Positions 1 through 8,018 of a DNA stretch of 19,928 bases are shown one piece after another; position 1 is the stretch's first letter; every line of letters begins with the position of its first letter. Both the position numbers and the translations under genes were made by a program. The stretch spans positions 13,571 through 33,498 of the forward strand of contig VBKY01000190.1 in NCBI GenBank assembly GCA_005879255.1, read 5' to 3'. Below the pieces are notes generated by a model. It had not been told where the DNA came from and ran no database searches. It saw only the letters and a list, made by a program, of their open reading frames with translations. Source of the stretch: Deltaproteobacteria bacterium. Lineage in GTDB: Bacteria > Desulfobacterota_B > Binatia > UBA9968.

Positions 1-970
1 GATTGGCCGATTTGATGATCGAATGGCGGTAAGTGCTGTCGTGCGGCGGCCGCCCCGGCCACGCGCCTAAAATAACCGGATCGTTGCGATAGTAAACCGC
101 CTTTACTTGGATGACCGGTTCCGGCATGGCGTCGCTGACATAGTAGCCCGGCCATTCGCCGAACTTACCTTCGCTCTTGAGCTCGTTGGGATAGAGGAAA
201 CCCTCGAGAACGATTTCGCTGAACGCCGGCAGCGGCAGACCGGTCAAGCGTCCGGCGACGACAGGGATCCGTTCGTGCAACACCGAGCCGACGTAATTAT
301 ACTCGGGCACGCGCGGCGGCAAAGAAAAAGAGCCGGCGAAGAGAAACACCGGATGGTGGCCGGCAGAGATCGCAATCGGACAGGGCTCTCCTGCCTTCCA
401 ATAGCTGTCCATGATAATCCGGCCATGGTGGCCCGGGGCAATAAAAATGCCCGCTGACTTTTCGTCATGAATCATCACCCGGTAGGTGCCGAGATTGACC
501 CAATCGCCGTTGCGCTCGCGCATGATCGCCACCGAGCCGGTGCCGATGTAGCGCCCGCCATCATCGTGGTGCCACAACGGCGCGGGGAACTTGAGCAGGT
601 TGACCCGCTCCCCTTCATCGACGTTTTGAAAGATCGCTCCATCCTTGACCGGCATCGGTGGAAACTCGTCGAGCTCATCGCTCCAGCCGCGCATTTTGTC
701 CTTCATGCTGCGGATCAGGTCCAAGCCTTCAACACCAAGCGGCATCCCCAAGGTCAGGGACAAGCGCTTGGCGCTCGACATCGCGCCCGCGAGCAGACGA
801 AATCCCGCCGGATAATCTTTTATCTTGTCGAACAGCAACGCCGGGCCGCGCGCCTTGGCATTAAGCTCGACCACGGTGCCGATCTCCTTGTTCCAGTCGG
901 CGCCGTCGACCGTCTTGAGCTCGCCGTGCGCTTCGACATCAGTTAGCCAGGATCGCAAATCGGTTTTCAT
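1..970 (-). CDS. UbiD-family decarboxylase (UbiD-3), 3' end cut off by window edge
   Basis: The first 323 codons of a UbiD-type (de)carboxylase, an enzyme family that uses prenylated FMN to remove or add carboxylate groups on aromatic or unsaturated acids in the cytoplasm. The expected metal/cofactor and catalytic residues are visible: N159 and R164 (NLGTYR), H181/H182 (GHHG), E223 (PEYNY) and the catalytic pair E267/E272 in EGKFGE. In UbiD-1 and UbiD-2 this last motif is EGPFGE, so the proline is a lysine here. The PGRPPHD stretch near residue 305 groups it with UbiD-2. The ATG at 970 has GGGAG five bases upstream. It lies 34 bp after the SBP-5 stop, so co-transcription is likely. The substrate cannot be read from sequence; the C-terminal domain is outside the window. 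Confidence 0.95.
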   Translation of the reverse strand, partial: MKTDLRSWLTDVEAHGELKTVDGADWNKEIGTVVELNAKARGPALLFDKIKDYPAGFRLLAGAMSSAKRLSLTLGMPLGVEGLDLIRSMKDKMRGWSDELDEFPPMPVKDGAIFQNVDEGERVNLLKFPAPLWHHDDGGRYIGTGSVAIMRERNGDWVNLGTYRVMIHDEKSAGIFIAPGHHGRIIMDSYWKAGEPCPIAISAGHHPVFLFAGSFSLPPRVPEYNYVGSVLHERIPVVAGRLTGLPLPAFSEIVLEGFLYPNELKSEGKFGEWPGYYVSDAMPEPVIQVKAVYYRNDPVILGAWPGRPPHDSTYRHSIIKSAN

Positions 971-1004
971 TTTCGCTCCCGAGTCTTCGAGCTACAGGCA
1001 AGAC

Positions 1005-1964
1005 TCATTTCATTTCCCTTAACACTTCTTCGATGAAGCGCGGTTCGACAAACTTTCTAAAATCCACCGGGCCGCGCGCCTTTAAGTCCGGGATGCTTTC
1101 CCAGGCGGTCTGGATGCCGTCTAAATCGGGCGTTGGCTCGGAGCGGACGTTCTTGCTGCCATCCTCGTAGATGCTGTCGAGATCCGCGGCGGAGACTTTG
1201 TGGATCTGTTTCAGATAAGCCTTGGCCGCCTCCGGATTGGTCTTCCAGTATTTGATTCCATACACAAGTCCGGCGACCGCGGCCTTAACGAGCCGCGGTT
1301 GTTCGCGGATCAGTTTTTCCTGCGCCATCAAGCCGATGTTCGCGAATCTCGTCTTGATCGTCGCAAGATCGAAGATGACGTTGAGGCCTGCATTTCTTGC
1401 CACCGGCACAAAGGCGGGCGTCACCACTGCGCCATCGACGCCGCCGCTTATCAATGCCGCCGAGCGCGCCGCCGAATTACCGATCTGAAGAATTTGTACG
1501 TCTCGGTCCGGATCCATGCCCCACTGGCGGATAAGAAACCGAGTCTCGATGTCGGAAAAAGCGCCGTAGCGGCTGACGGCGACTTTTTTGCCCTTCATGT
1601 CCTTCGGCGAGTTGATGCCCGGCCGGGCGACGAACAGATGCTGGAACCGGTCGATGTTCACGGTGAGGATCTTGAGCGGCGCGCCGGCGGCGATCGCATT
1701 CAATATGTCGCTGACGGAATTATTGGCGATCAGCGCGGAGCCGGAGACCACCGTCTGCGCCGCCAGCACACCGCTCGGGACGTAGATCATGGTCATGTCG
1801 AGCCCTTGTTTCTTGAAGAAGCCCTGTTTTTGGGAGAACCTGATCACCTCGACGATTCCACCTGAACCCGAAGAAACGAAGTTGATCGGCGTCAGCTCGG
1901 CAGCATGGGCCCGCTGAACCGCAAGCACGAGAACAACGCCGGCAAGAAATTTTCTGCAAGCCAT
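1005..1964 (-). CDS. NMT1/TauT-type ABC substrate-binding protein (SBP-5)
   Basis: A 319-residue secreted periplasmic binding protein of the NMT1/THI5-like (nitrate/taurine/sulfonate) class, which captures small organic ligands for an ABC importer. A short signal peptide is visible (MACRKFLAGVVLVLA to AHA|AE, residues 1-22). It has the family layout: an early segment QGFFKKQGLDMTMIYV, an Asn-rich ligand-pocket region near 80 and the K-G-K-K-V-A-V-S-R-Y-G motif near 130. It is the most divergent of the five NMT1-type proteins here: it lacks the LRVSYPAP start and the RFGG motif, having RYGA instead. It sits between two UbiD genes, 18 bp after UbiD-2. A strong GGAGG lies a few bases before the ATG. 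No permease or ATPase is nearby. The ligand is unknown; an aromatic acid would fit the neighbours. Confidence 0.9.
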   Translation of the reverse strand: MACRKFLAGVVLVLAVQRAHAAELTPINFVSSGSGGIVEVIRFSQKQGFFKKQGLDMTMIYVPSGVLAAQTVVSGSALIANNSVSDILNAIAAGAPLKILTVNIDRFQHLFVARPGINSPKDMKGKKVAVSRYGAFSDIETRFLIRQWGMDPDRDVQILQIGNSAARSAALISGGVDGAVVTPAFVPVARNAGLNVIFDLATIKTRFANIGLMAQEKLIREQPRLVKAAVAGLVYGIKYWKTNPEAAKAYLKQIHKVSAADLDSIYEDGSKNVRSEPTPDLDGIQTAWESIPDLKARGPVDFRKFVEPRFIEEVLREMK

Positions 1965-1982
1965 CTCTCCTCCGTAGCCCGG

Positions 1983-3413
1983 CTATTTGAATATCTCCGG
2001 CCATTTGTCGATCACCTGCTGTTTTTCTTCCTGGCTGGACTGCACGACTTTCGGAAAATCACGAATCCAGTCATAGGGTTTGCACGCGTCGATGACGGCG
2101 CGCGAACCAAAAAAGATCTTGCCTTGATCCGGATAGATCGGATCGAGCGGACTCGAGTAGGAGTTGCGCATGATATCGATATCTTTCTCCGGATTCGATC
2201 TCGTGCCGATCGCCCAAATCACTTCGTTGAGATCGGTCGGGTCGATATCGTCGTCCACGACGACGACGTATCGGCCCAAGTGGTTTGCCGCAGCCTGGCA
2301 CTGCGCCGCCATGAATCCCGCTTGCCGGGCGTGACCCGGAAAGCGCTGGCGGATCGAAACGACGACGAAGAAATTGACTCCCGCCGCTTCGTGATACCAG
2401 ACGCCTTTCACGTCGGGGATGCCGTCCTTCATCAGCGATTCCTTGACGCTGATCGATTTCATCAGCGCATTGACGTAGGAATAATCGTGCGGCGGGCGTC
2501 CCGGCGGGGCGCCGAGGTTGATCGGATCGTCCCGATGGTACACGGCGCGCACATTGATCACCGGCTCTTTGCCCCGGCCTGAAGCATAGTATCCGGTGTA
2601 CTCGCCGAAGGGTCCCTCATCGCGAAAGTCATCGAAGGAACAGAAGCCTTCCAGAGCAAATTCGCTAGCCGCAGGGATCGGTAGTCCGGTCATTTCGCCG
2701 CGGACCACCGGCACGCTCTTGCCTGCGATGGCGCCGAGATATTCGAATTCCGAAATGCCGTACGGGATGCCCATGCTGGCGACGATCAAATAGAGCGGAT
2801 GGTGCCCCAGCGAAACCGCTACCGGAGCCGGCTCTCCACGGTCCTGATATTTTCTGATGTTGATCGCCCCATGGTGCGCCGACGAGATATGCAGAGTGAT
2901 CGATTTCTCATCCTGGACCATCAATCGGTAAGAGCCGAAATTGATCCTGCCGCTATCGGGATCCTTGGTCATCACGATGCAGCCCGTTCCGAGGTAATTG
3001 CCGCCGTCATGGGCGTGCCATTTGGGCGCGGGAAACTTGAGCAGATCGACCTCCGCTCCCACTTGACGGTTCTGCAGCACCGCGCCAGTGGATCTCTCCT
3101 GGATCGGATATTGCGGCGCAGCTTGTTCGAAGCCGATCATTTTTCCCTGCAAGCGTGACACCAGTTGCTGATCGCTGTCGATGTCGCGATAACCGAGGGT
3201 CAGCGCCAACCGCTTGGCGTTGAGCATCGAGCCCGTGAGGACTCTGAAACCTTTGTGAAAACCAGGAATCTCGTCGAACAAGAGCGCCGCTCCCCGGCGC
3301 TGGCCGTTGACCTCGGTCATCAGGCCAATCTCGAGATTGGCCTCCGCTCCCTTGACACGCTTGAGCTGTCCTAATCCTTCCACTTCCTTGAGCCAGCCTC
3401 TTAGATCTTCCAT
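1983..3413 (-). CDS. UbiD-family decarboxylase (UbiD-2), complete
   Basis: A 476-residue UbiD-family protein, normal length for the family. By comparison with fungal Fdc1 (N168, R173, H191, E233, E277, E282), the equivalents appear to be N158 and R163 in NFGSYR, H180/H181 in AHHG, E222 in SEFEY, and E266/E271 in EGPFGE, so it should be active with prenyl-FMN. The reaction is probably reversible decarboxylation of an aromatic or conjugated acid. VVVDDDIDPTDL near residue 390 is the usual C-terminal domain signature. The ATG at 3413 has a good AGGTGA site. It follows the second bicupin by 65 bp and precedes SBP-5 by 18 bp. It is closer to UbiD-3 (shared PGRPPHD motif) than to UbiD-1. No ubiX for making the cofactor is in the window. 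Confidence 0.96.
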   Translation of the reverse strand: MEDLRGWLKEVEGLGQLKRVKGAEANLEIGLMTEVNGQRRGAALLFDEIPGFHKGFRVLTGSMLNAKRLALTLGYRDIDSDQQLVSRLQGKMIGFEQAAPQYPIQERSTGAVLQNRQVGAEVDLLKFPAPKWHAHDGGNYLGTGCIVMTKDPDSGRINFGSYRLMVQDEKSITLHISSAHHGAINIRKYQDRGEPAPVAVSLGHHPLYLIVASMGIPYGISEFEYLGAIAGKSVPVVRGEMTGLPIPAASEFALEGFCSFDDFRDEGPFGEYTGYYASGRGKEPVINVRAVYHRDDPINLGAPPGRPPHDYSYVNALMKSISVKESLMKDGIPDVKGVWYHEAAGVNFFVVVSIRQRFPGHARQAGFMAAQCQAAANHLGRYVVVVDDDIDPTDLNEVIWAIGTRSNPEKDIDIMRNSYSSPLDPIYPDQGKIFFGSRAVIDACKPYDWIRDFPKVVQSSQEEKQQVIDKWPEIFK

Positions 3414-3478
3414 TGCTATTCACCTCACTTGAGAACCGATATCAGCGCGGTAAAATCCATGGCGTCGTTTCGCAGTTT

Positions 3479-4606
3479 TCATGCGTAGGTGACCTGTGGC
3501 ATTGCCGAGCGCATTCCCGCTTTTTTCAATTCGGATTCAAAGCGCCGGCGGATTGCCGGGTCCTCGTCGTCGTACTCGATCATCGTGCCGCCTTTCTTGA
3601 GCGAAGTCGTCGTGCCGTCTTCGTGGAGCTTAGCGGCCAGTTGAAACCCGGTCGGATGAATTCTGCCGCTGTAGCGGAGCGCGATATGGCGCGCCGGATT
3701 TGTCGATGTATTGAAGTGCTGATGAAACCATCCGCCCGGCGGGCAATAAATACTGGCCTCTTTCCATCTCAACTCCACGACTTCTTCTCCTCGTCCGCTC
3801 GTGTACGGTTCAAGACCGAGATCCTTGGGCCACATGATGACGTAGCCGTCGCCTTCGAGACCCAAGAGAACCGCGCCGGGCCCATGATAATGCGCTTTTT
3901 GATAGCGGGCGGCGGGCCAGTTCGACACATGCGCGATCATCGAATTTCCCGCCATCTGAAATTGCGTCAGCTTTACCCCGGCGCCTTTTTTCTCGTGCTC
4001 GTCGACCTGTGCGGCGAGAATGTCGGGAATGAAGTTGGTCTCCAAAACGTGGGTATTGCCTCGCGCATAGCGTTTCTTGCCTTCGTTGAAATATCCCTCT
4101 TCCCCGGCGAAACGATCGGCGAACACAAAGGGATTGTTAAAAACGAACTCGGGATTGCGGTAGGCGTCCAGGACCATCGGCGCGTTCGTGACGGCTAAAA
4201 ATTTTACCGGCTCCCGTCCGCCGTTGATCAAGCGATGCCAGCTATTGAGCGGCGGCGAAAAAAGGCTCATCCGTCCCCACTCGAACAGACTTTTTTTCTT
4301 CCCCTCTTGCCATACTTCCGTCGCGCCGATGCCGTCGAGGATGCAGATCAGCTCTTCATAAAGATGCTTTTCCGGTTGCAAGGTGTCGCCGGGCGGAATC
4401 TCGGCCACGTACATGCCGGTAATTCCTTCCATGCCGTGAAGGTGAACGAAAGAACCCAGGCCGCCGGTGCGCCGCCAGGGAGCAAGCTTGATGTCGCGGA
4501 CATCTTCCATACCGTGACCAACCGCCACAGGAATGCCCTCGCTTTTCATCCACTGGTGATAGCCGGTCTCCTGTAACGCGTTCAGCAATCTGTCGAAGTC
4601 GCTCAT
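3479..4606 (-). CDS. Double-cupin protein, dioxygenase-like (bicupin-2)
   Basis: A 375-residue cytoplasmic protein with two cupin barrels, the fold of many Fe(II) dioxygenases, but divergent from well-known members. Domain 2 (about 225-315) has H239-Y-H241 with Ala, not Glu, at the usual fourth-ligand position, plus H295 in GGWFHQHFN. This three-His pattern is the one seen in gentisate-type dioxygenases. Domain 1 (about 45-145) reads E79-K-H81-LYE-E85, then SWH124: the first His ligand is replaced by Glu, so metal binding there is uncertain. The protein ends in a charged tail (residues 350-375). It follows HDO-2 by 48 bp and precedes UbiD-2. The ATG at 4606 has GGAG nine bases upstream. It is likely an oxygenase or isomerase on the UbiD substrate or product, but the reaction cannot be assigned. 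Confidence 0.88.
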   Translation of the reverse strand: MSDFDRLLNALQETGYHQWMKSEGIPVAVGHGMEDVRDIKLAPWRRTGGLGSFVHLHGMEGITGMYVAEIPPGDTLQPEKHLYEELICILDGIGATEVWQEGKKKSLFEWGRMSLFSPPLNSWHRLINGGREPVKFLAVTNAPMVLDAYRNPEFVFNNPFVFADRFAGEEGYFNEGKKRYARGNTHVLETNFIPDILAAQVDEHEKKGAGVKLTQFQMAGNSMIAHVSNWPAARYQKAHYHGPGAVLLGLEGDGYVIMWPKDLGLEPYTSGRGEEVVELRWKEASIYCPPGGWFHQHFNTSTNPARHIALRYSGRIHPTGFQLAAKLHEDGTTTSLKKGGTMIEYDDEDPAIRRRFESELKKAGMRSAMPQVTYA

Positions 4607-4654
4607 ATCTTAACGCTCCATTCCGCCTGCGACTCTGCCATCATCGTCCAATGA

Positions 4655-5383
4655 CTAATCAACTTCGGCGTGTAGTTTCGGATCGATCTTGCACGCGGCC
4701 CACATGCATTGGTCTTCCAATCGATGAAAGGCCCGCTTGAAAGCCACCGCCTCTCGGACTCTGTTCTGCTGCTCCTCGGTGAGCGCATATTTTTTTATCA
4801 GATCGCGCGTCGATGAGCCGTGCTCGATGTCGAGCTCCGAGTGAAGCGTAAAGTGCACCAGTCCCCACTCCGGCACTTGGTAAAACTTGGCCAATGCCTC
4901 TGCCAGCTTCATGCCTTCTCCCCCTCTGCCCGTACCGCCATCCTCGTCGAAGCTCATCGCCGCCCCTCCCAACCAACTGTGGTTCCGTGCATAGTCCAAC
5001 CAGGAATCGACCAGCAAGCGGTACTCGGGAGACAAATCCCGGAAATCTTCCATCTCGTCGCGCGAGATCCCCAAACCCTCGCCCAACTTTAGCCACAACG
5101 CCGCGTGGGGACCAACCTTGCCGCCGATCACTCTGTCGTCTTCTTCCTCCATATATTTTTGCATGCGCTCCATCCTGATTTCTTTCACCGGACAGTTGGC
5201 AAGAATATAGAGCTCCTTGCGCGGCACGTTGACGCGATAATAGTGGAGCTGCTTGACCCACATCTGAACCTGCGGTTTGCTCAGCAGGCCCTTGATCATC
5301 AGCACCCGCATCGCCCTTTCTTTGTGGCGCGGCGGCCGCTTACTCATAAGCTCTTCAATCAACTGATCTCCGCTCGTCATCAT
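4655..5383 (-). CDS. Haem-oxygenase-like di-iron (TenA/PqqC/CADD-fold) protein HDO-2
   Basis: A 242-residue all-helical protein of the TenA/PqqC/CADD superfamily; many members are haem-oxygenase-like di-iron oxidases or oxygenases (HDOs). The clearest evidence is H181-SEL-D185-IE-H188, which matches the spacing H-x3-D-x2-H of iron ligands in CADD (H174, D178, H181). Other likely ligands are an acidic residue in EEEDD (79-83), H93 in GPHAALW and E147 in FDEDGG. Very conserved blocks shared with HDO-1 are VNVPRKELYILANCP (51-65) and the glycine-rich GGTGRGGEG (149-157). It is unlikely to be a true PqqC, as no pqq genes are nearby. It follows the OppA-2 gene by 18 bp and is followed by bicupin-2. 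There are two adjacent ATGs (5383 and 5380); AGAGGA sits seven bases before the first. Substrate unknown. Confidence 0.9.
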   Translation of the reverse strand: MMTSGDQLIEELMSKRPPRHKERAMRVLMIKGLLSKPQVQMWVKQLHYYRVNVPRKELYILANCPVKEIRMERMQKYMEEEDDRVIGGKVGPHAALWLKLGEGLGISRDEMEDFRDLSPEYRLLVDSWLDYARNHSWLGGAAMSFDEDGGTGRGGEGMKLAEALAKFYQVPEWGLVHFTLHSELDIEHGSSTRDLIKKYALTEEQQNRVREAVAFKRAFHRLEDQCMWAACKIDPKLHAEVD

Positions 5384-5401
5384 TTGTCTATCCTCTCTTT
5401 T

Positions 5402-6958
5402 TCAACGCGCCAGCCATACGCGGGAAAGCCCTCCGTCGGGCATGTTGAATCTGCCGTCGGCGTCGGTCTCGAAGCCCAGGACCTTCTGCTGAAAAACAAA
5501 GTATCGGGGCACATAGGCCAGCGGGATATCCACCACGTCGTCGTGAAATACCTGGATGGCTTTGCGGTAAAGCTCATAGCGCTGTTTTGCATCTTTGGTC
5601 TTGATCGCCGTCTCCAACACGCGGTCGACCTCTTTATTGCAATAACCGGAGGAGTTTTCAGTGCGCTTTTTTGCCTTCACCTCTTCTACCGCGCAGCCAA
5701 ACTCGCTCTCGAACTCTTCGCCCGGATCGTCGGGAATATCGCCGCCGCTCAGCACCATCATGAAGTCGCCGCTGCTCTCGCGCGTCACCCGCGCTCCTCT
5801 TTCGAGAATCGTCACTTTGGTTTTTATGCCGGCGGCGGTCAGTTGCTGGTGGATCACCTGAAGTTCTTCTTCTTCAGATTTCTGTCCGATCAACTCGACC
5901 TCCCAATCCGGAGCTACGCCCACATCCTTGAGCATCGCTTTGACCTTGGAGGGATCGGGCTTGATCTCCGGCAACTTCACGCGCCACGCGCTGCCGCCGG
6001 GAAAAAGCTGGTCGGCCGGCTCGCCCAAACCCCAGAAGGCGCCGTCGATGTATTTTCTTTTATCGATCGCGTAGCGCACGGCCTGGCGCAGCCTCACGTC
6101 GTTAAACGGCGGATCGGCGACATTAAACAGCAGCCGCCGATAACCCGCGTGCTTGGCGACGGCGGTCTTGAGATCGCGGTATTCACCCTTGAGAATTTTG
6201 GCAATAAACGAATACGGTGTCCGCTCGATGATATCGAGATCGCCGGCCCGCACTCCGGTGAAACGCACCTGATCTTCCAGCACCGGTTTCAAGATAAGCT
6301 CGTCCAGATAAGGAAGACCTTTGCGCCAATAGTTTTTATTGCGCACGAAAGCGATCTCTCGCGCCGGCTTGTAGTCTTTGAATGCGAACGGGCCGGTGCC
6401 CGGTGGAAACCCGGGCAGATCAAACTTTCCGCTTGACACCGATCGATTGGGCACGATCGGAAACGGACGGATCGTCGCCACCATGCTGAGAAATCCCGCG
6501 TGCGGGTTCTTCAGCACGAACTCCACGGTGAGCTTGTCTTTTACGTTCACTCTTTCGACGCTTTTCAACATGCTCAATCCAGTGGTCCCGTTGTTGGGAT
6601 CCATCGCGTAATCGACGCTCCATTTGACGTCCTCGGCGCTGAGCTCCTTGCCATCGTGAAATTTGACACCATTGCGCAGCTTAAACAGGTAGCTCTTGCC
6701 ATCAGCGGACACGGTCCAGGACTCCGCCAGGCTGGGAACAAGCTTGCCGTGCTTGTCAAAATCCAACAGTGATTCATAGGCAAGCTGTCGCACGTAGACG
6801 TTGGTCGAGGTCGTGCGCACGAAAGGATTCAACCCGTTGATGTCATTGCGGATGGCGAGCACCAGTCGTCCGCCGTACTTTGGCGCTTCGGCGCCGCTTA
6901 AAAGATCCGCGGAAAATAGCAAAACCAACGACCAGACAAACAGAAAAATTCGCCGCAT
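5402..6958 (-). CDS. Family-5 (DppA/OppA-type) ABC substrate-binding protein, OppA-2
   Basis: A 518-residue secreted binding protein of solute-binding family 5, which binds peptides, nickel or assorted organic ligands in the periplasm. A signal peptide covers about residues 1-23 (ends SGA|EAP). Family hallmarks are YGGRLV near the mature N terminus, LNPF, LVPSLAESWTVSADGKSY, GVKFHDGKELSAEDVKWS near 95 and PPGTGPFAFKDYKP near 185. No Cys lipobox is present, so it should be free or membrane-trapped by other means. It is a close paralogue of OppA-1 (same length within one residue, over half the residues identical by eye, same ending GLSRVWLA). It lies directly before HDO-2 exactly as OppA-1 lies before HDO-1. 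The ATG at 6958 has AGGTGG four bases upstream. No permease or ATPase follows. Confidence 0.95.
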   Translation of the reverse strand: MRRIFLFVWSLVLLFSADLLSGAEAPKYGGRLVLAIRNDINGLNPFVRTTSTNVYVRQLAYESLLDFDKHGKLVPSLAESWTVSADGKSYLFKLRNGVKFHDGKELSAEDVKWSVDYAMDPNNGTTGLSMLKSVERVNVKDKLTVEFVLKNPHAGFLSMVATIRPFPIVPNRSVSSGKFDLPGFPPGTGPFAFKDYKPAREIAFVRNKNYWRKGLPYLDELILKPVLEDQVRFTGVRAGDLDIIERTPYSFIAKILKGEYRDLKTAVAKHAGYRRLLFNVADPPFNDVRLRQAVRYAIDKRKYIDGAFWGLGEPADQLFPGGSAWRVKLPEIKPDPSKVKAMLKDVGVAPDWEVELIGQKSEEEELQVIHQQLTAAGIKTKVTILERGARVTRESSGDFMMVLSGGDIPDDPGEEFESEFGCAVEEVKAKKRTENSSGYCNKEVDRVLETAIKTKDAKQRYELYRKAIQVFHDDVVDIPLAYVPRYFVFQQKVLGFETDADGRFNMPDGGLSRVWLAR

Positions 6959-6995
6959 AAGTCCACCTTATTTTGCGTCGGGCGTCACTGTTCTC

Positions 6996-8018
6996 TCATT
7001 TTCGATAGAGTTGATCGACCAAGCCGGAGCGCACGACCTCTCGGACCGGCCCCTCGTCGATGAACTCCTGCGGATTGGTGCCCTTGGCTTTAGCGTTCGT
7101 CAGCGCCGCTTCTTCCAACAATAGTTTGATATCGTCCGGGCGGATATCCGGCACCGAAGAAAGCAACTTATGAACATGGTAGTCGTAAGCTTGCTTCAAT
7201 ATGTCGGCATCGTCGGTGCGCGTATATCGGCCCAATATCCGCATGCCGTCCGCCGGACGAGTCTTGAGATAGTGCGTCGCCTCGATGATCGCCTTGATAA
7301 ACTGGCCGACGATGTCACGTTTGTCTTTGAGGAAGCTTCTCTTGGCGACCAGCGCCGCTTGAGCGTAGCGAATCCCGGTTTGCGACAAGTCGGCCAACTC
7401 GCGCAGTCCTAAGCGGCGCGCGATGAACAGGTAGGGAACCGACATTACCCCCGACTCAACTACACCGTTCACCATCGCGGGAACGATGTCCGCCGAGCTG
7501 CCGATTTGAATCAACACGACATCCTTCCCCGGCTCCAGCCCCTGTCCCTTGAGAAAATGGCGCGTGGCGAAATCCATGGTTCCACCGAAGCGCGTGACCG
7601 CCATCTTCTTGCCGCGCAGTTGGGCCACGTCCTTTATCGATGAAACCGCATAGATCGAAAAAACCCAGGTATGGACGTTCGTCCCGAATATCGCGACGTC
7701 GGAATAGCCTTGGAGCTGCGCCACCACGCCGCCGGTTCCTCCGCCCGCGAGCACATCGATTTGATTCGCCAGCAGGGCCGCCATTCCCCGGGTTGAAGAT
7801 CCAACCTGGATGAGTTCCACCGATAGATTATTCTTCTTGAAGAAGCCGGCGTCATGAGCCGCCCACAACGGCAGGAACGACGCCGTCGGCGCCGGGTATG
7901 CAACGCGCAAGGAAGCCGGAGCCGCGCCGGCTATGCGAAGCGCTCCAAAAGCGATTAGAGCCACAATGATCGCAATCGCTCTTCGCGCTCTCCTAGATTG
8001 AATTGTTTTCAGCTCCAT
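6996..8018 (-). CDS. NMT1/TauT-type ABC substrate-binding protein SBP-4
   Basis: A 340-residue periplasmic binding protein, last of the run of four close paralogues. The signal peptide is long, with an Arg-rich start (SRRARR) and cleavage near AGA|AP (about residue 33). Mature features shared by the run are LRVAYPAPTASFLPLWAA, VGSS near 74, AGGGTGG, a LRGKKMAVTRFGG segment and RELADLSQTG. RFGGTMDFATRHFL is identical in SBP-2, marking these two as a close pair. The stop of SBP-3 and this start overlap as TGATG (8016-8020), so translation is probably coupled. It ends 37 bp before OppA-2. These proteins normally deliver ligand to an ABC permease, but none is encoded here. The ligand is unknown; conservation of the pocket region suggests related ligands for all four. 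Confidence 0.94.
   Translation of the reverse strand: MELKTIQSRRARRAIAIIVALIAFGALRIAGAAPASLRVAYPAPTASFLPLWAAHDAGFFKKNNLSVELIQVGSSTRGMAALLANQIDVLAGGGTGGVVAQLQGYSDVAIFGTNVHTWVFSIYAVSSIKDVAQLRGKKMAVTRFGGTMDFATRHFLKGQGLEPGKDVVLIQIGSSADIVPAMVNGVVESGVMSVPYLFIARRLGLRELADLSQTGIRYAQAALVAKRSFLKDKRDIVGQFIKAIIEATHYLKTRPADGMRILGRYTRTDDADILKQAYDYHVHKLLSSVPDIRPDDIKLLLEEAALTNAKAKGTNPQEFIDEGPVREVVRSGLVDQLYRK

Noticed and set aside
3425..3460. An 11-codon minigene (MDFTALISVLK) just before UbiD-2, ending over its ribosome site
   Set aside because: It has no ribosome binding site of its own and is short enough to occur by chance. It could be a coupling leader, but nothing else supports it.
4655..5383. Naming the HDO proteins PqqC or TenA
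   Set aside because: The fold and the H-x3-D-x2-H motif are shared, but no pqq or thiamine genes are present and the conserved blocks look family-specific.
5105..6436. A 443-codon open frame on the plus strand
   Set aside because: It is antisense to OppA-2 and HDO-2, both clear conserved families. The translation shows no family features and is rich in His, Arg and Leu, as expected of antisense frames in GC-rich genes.
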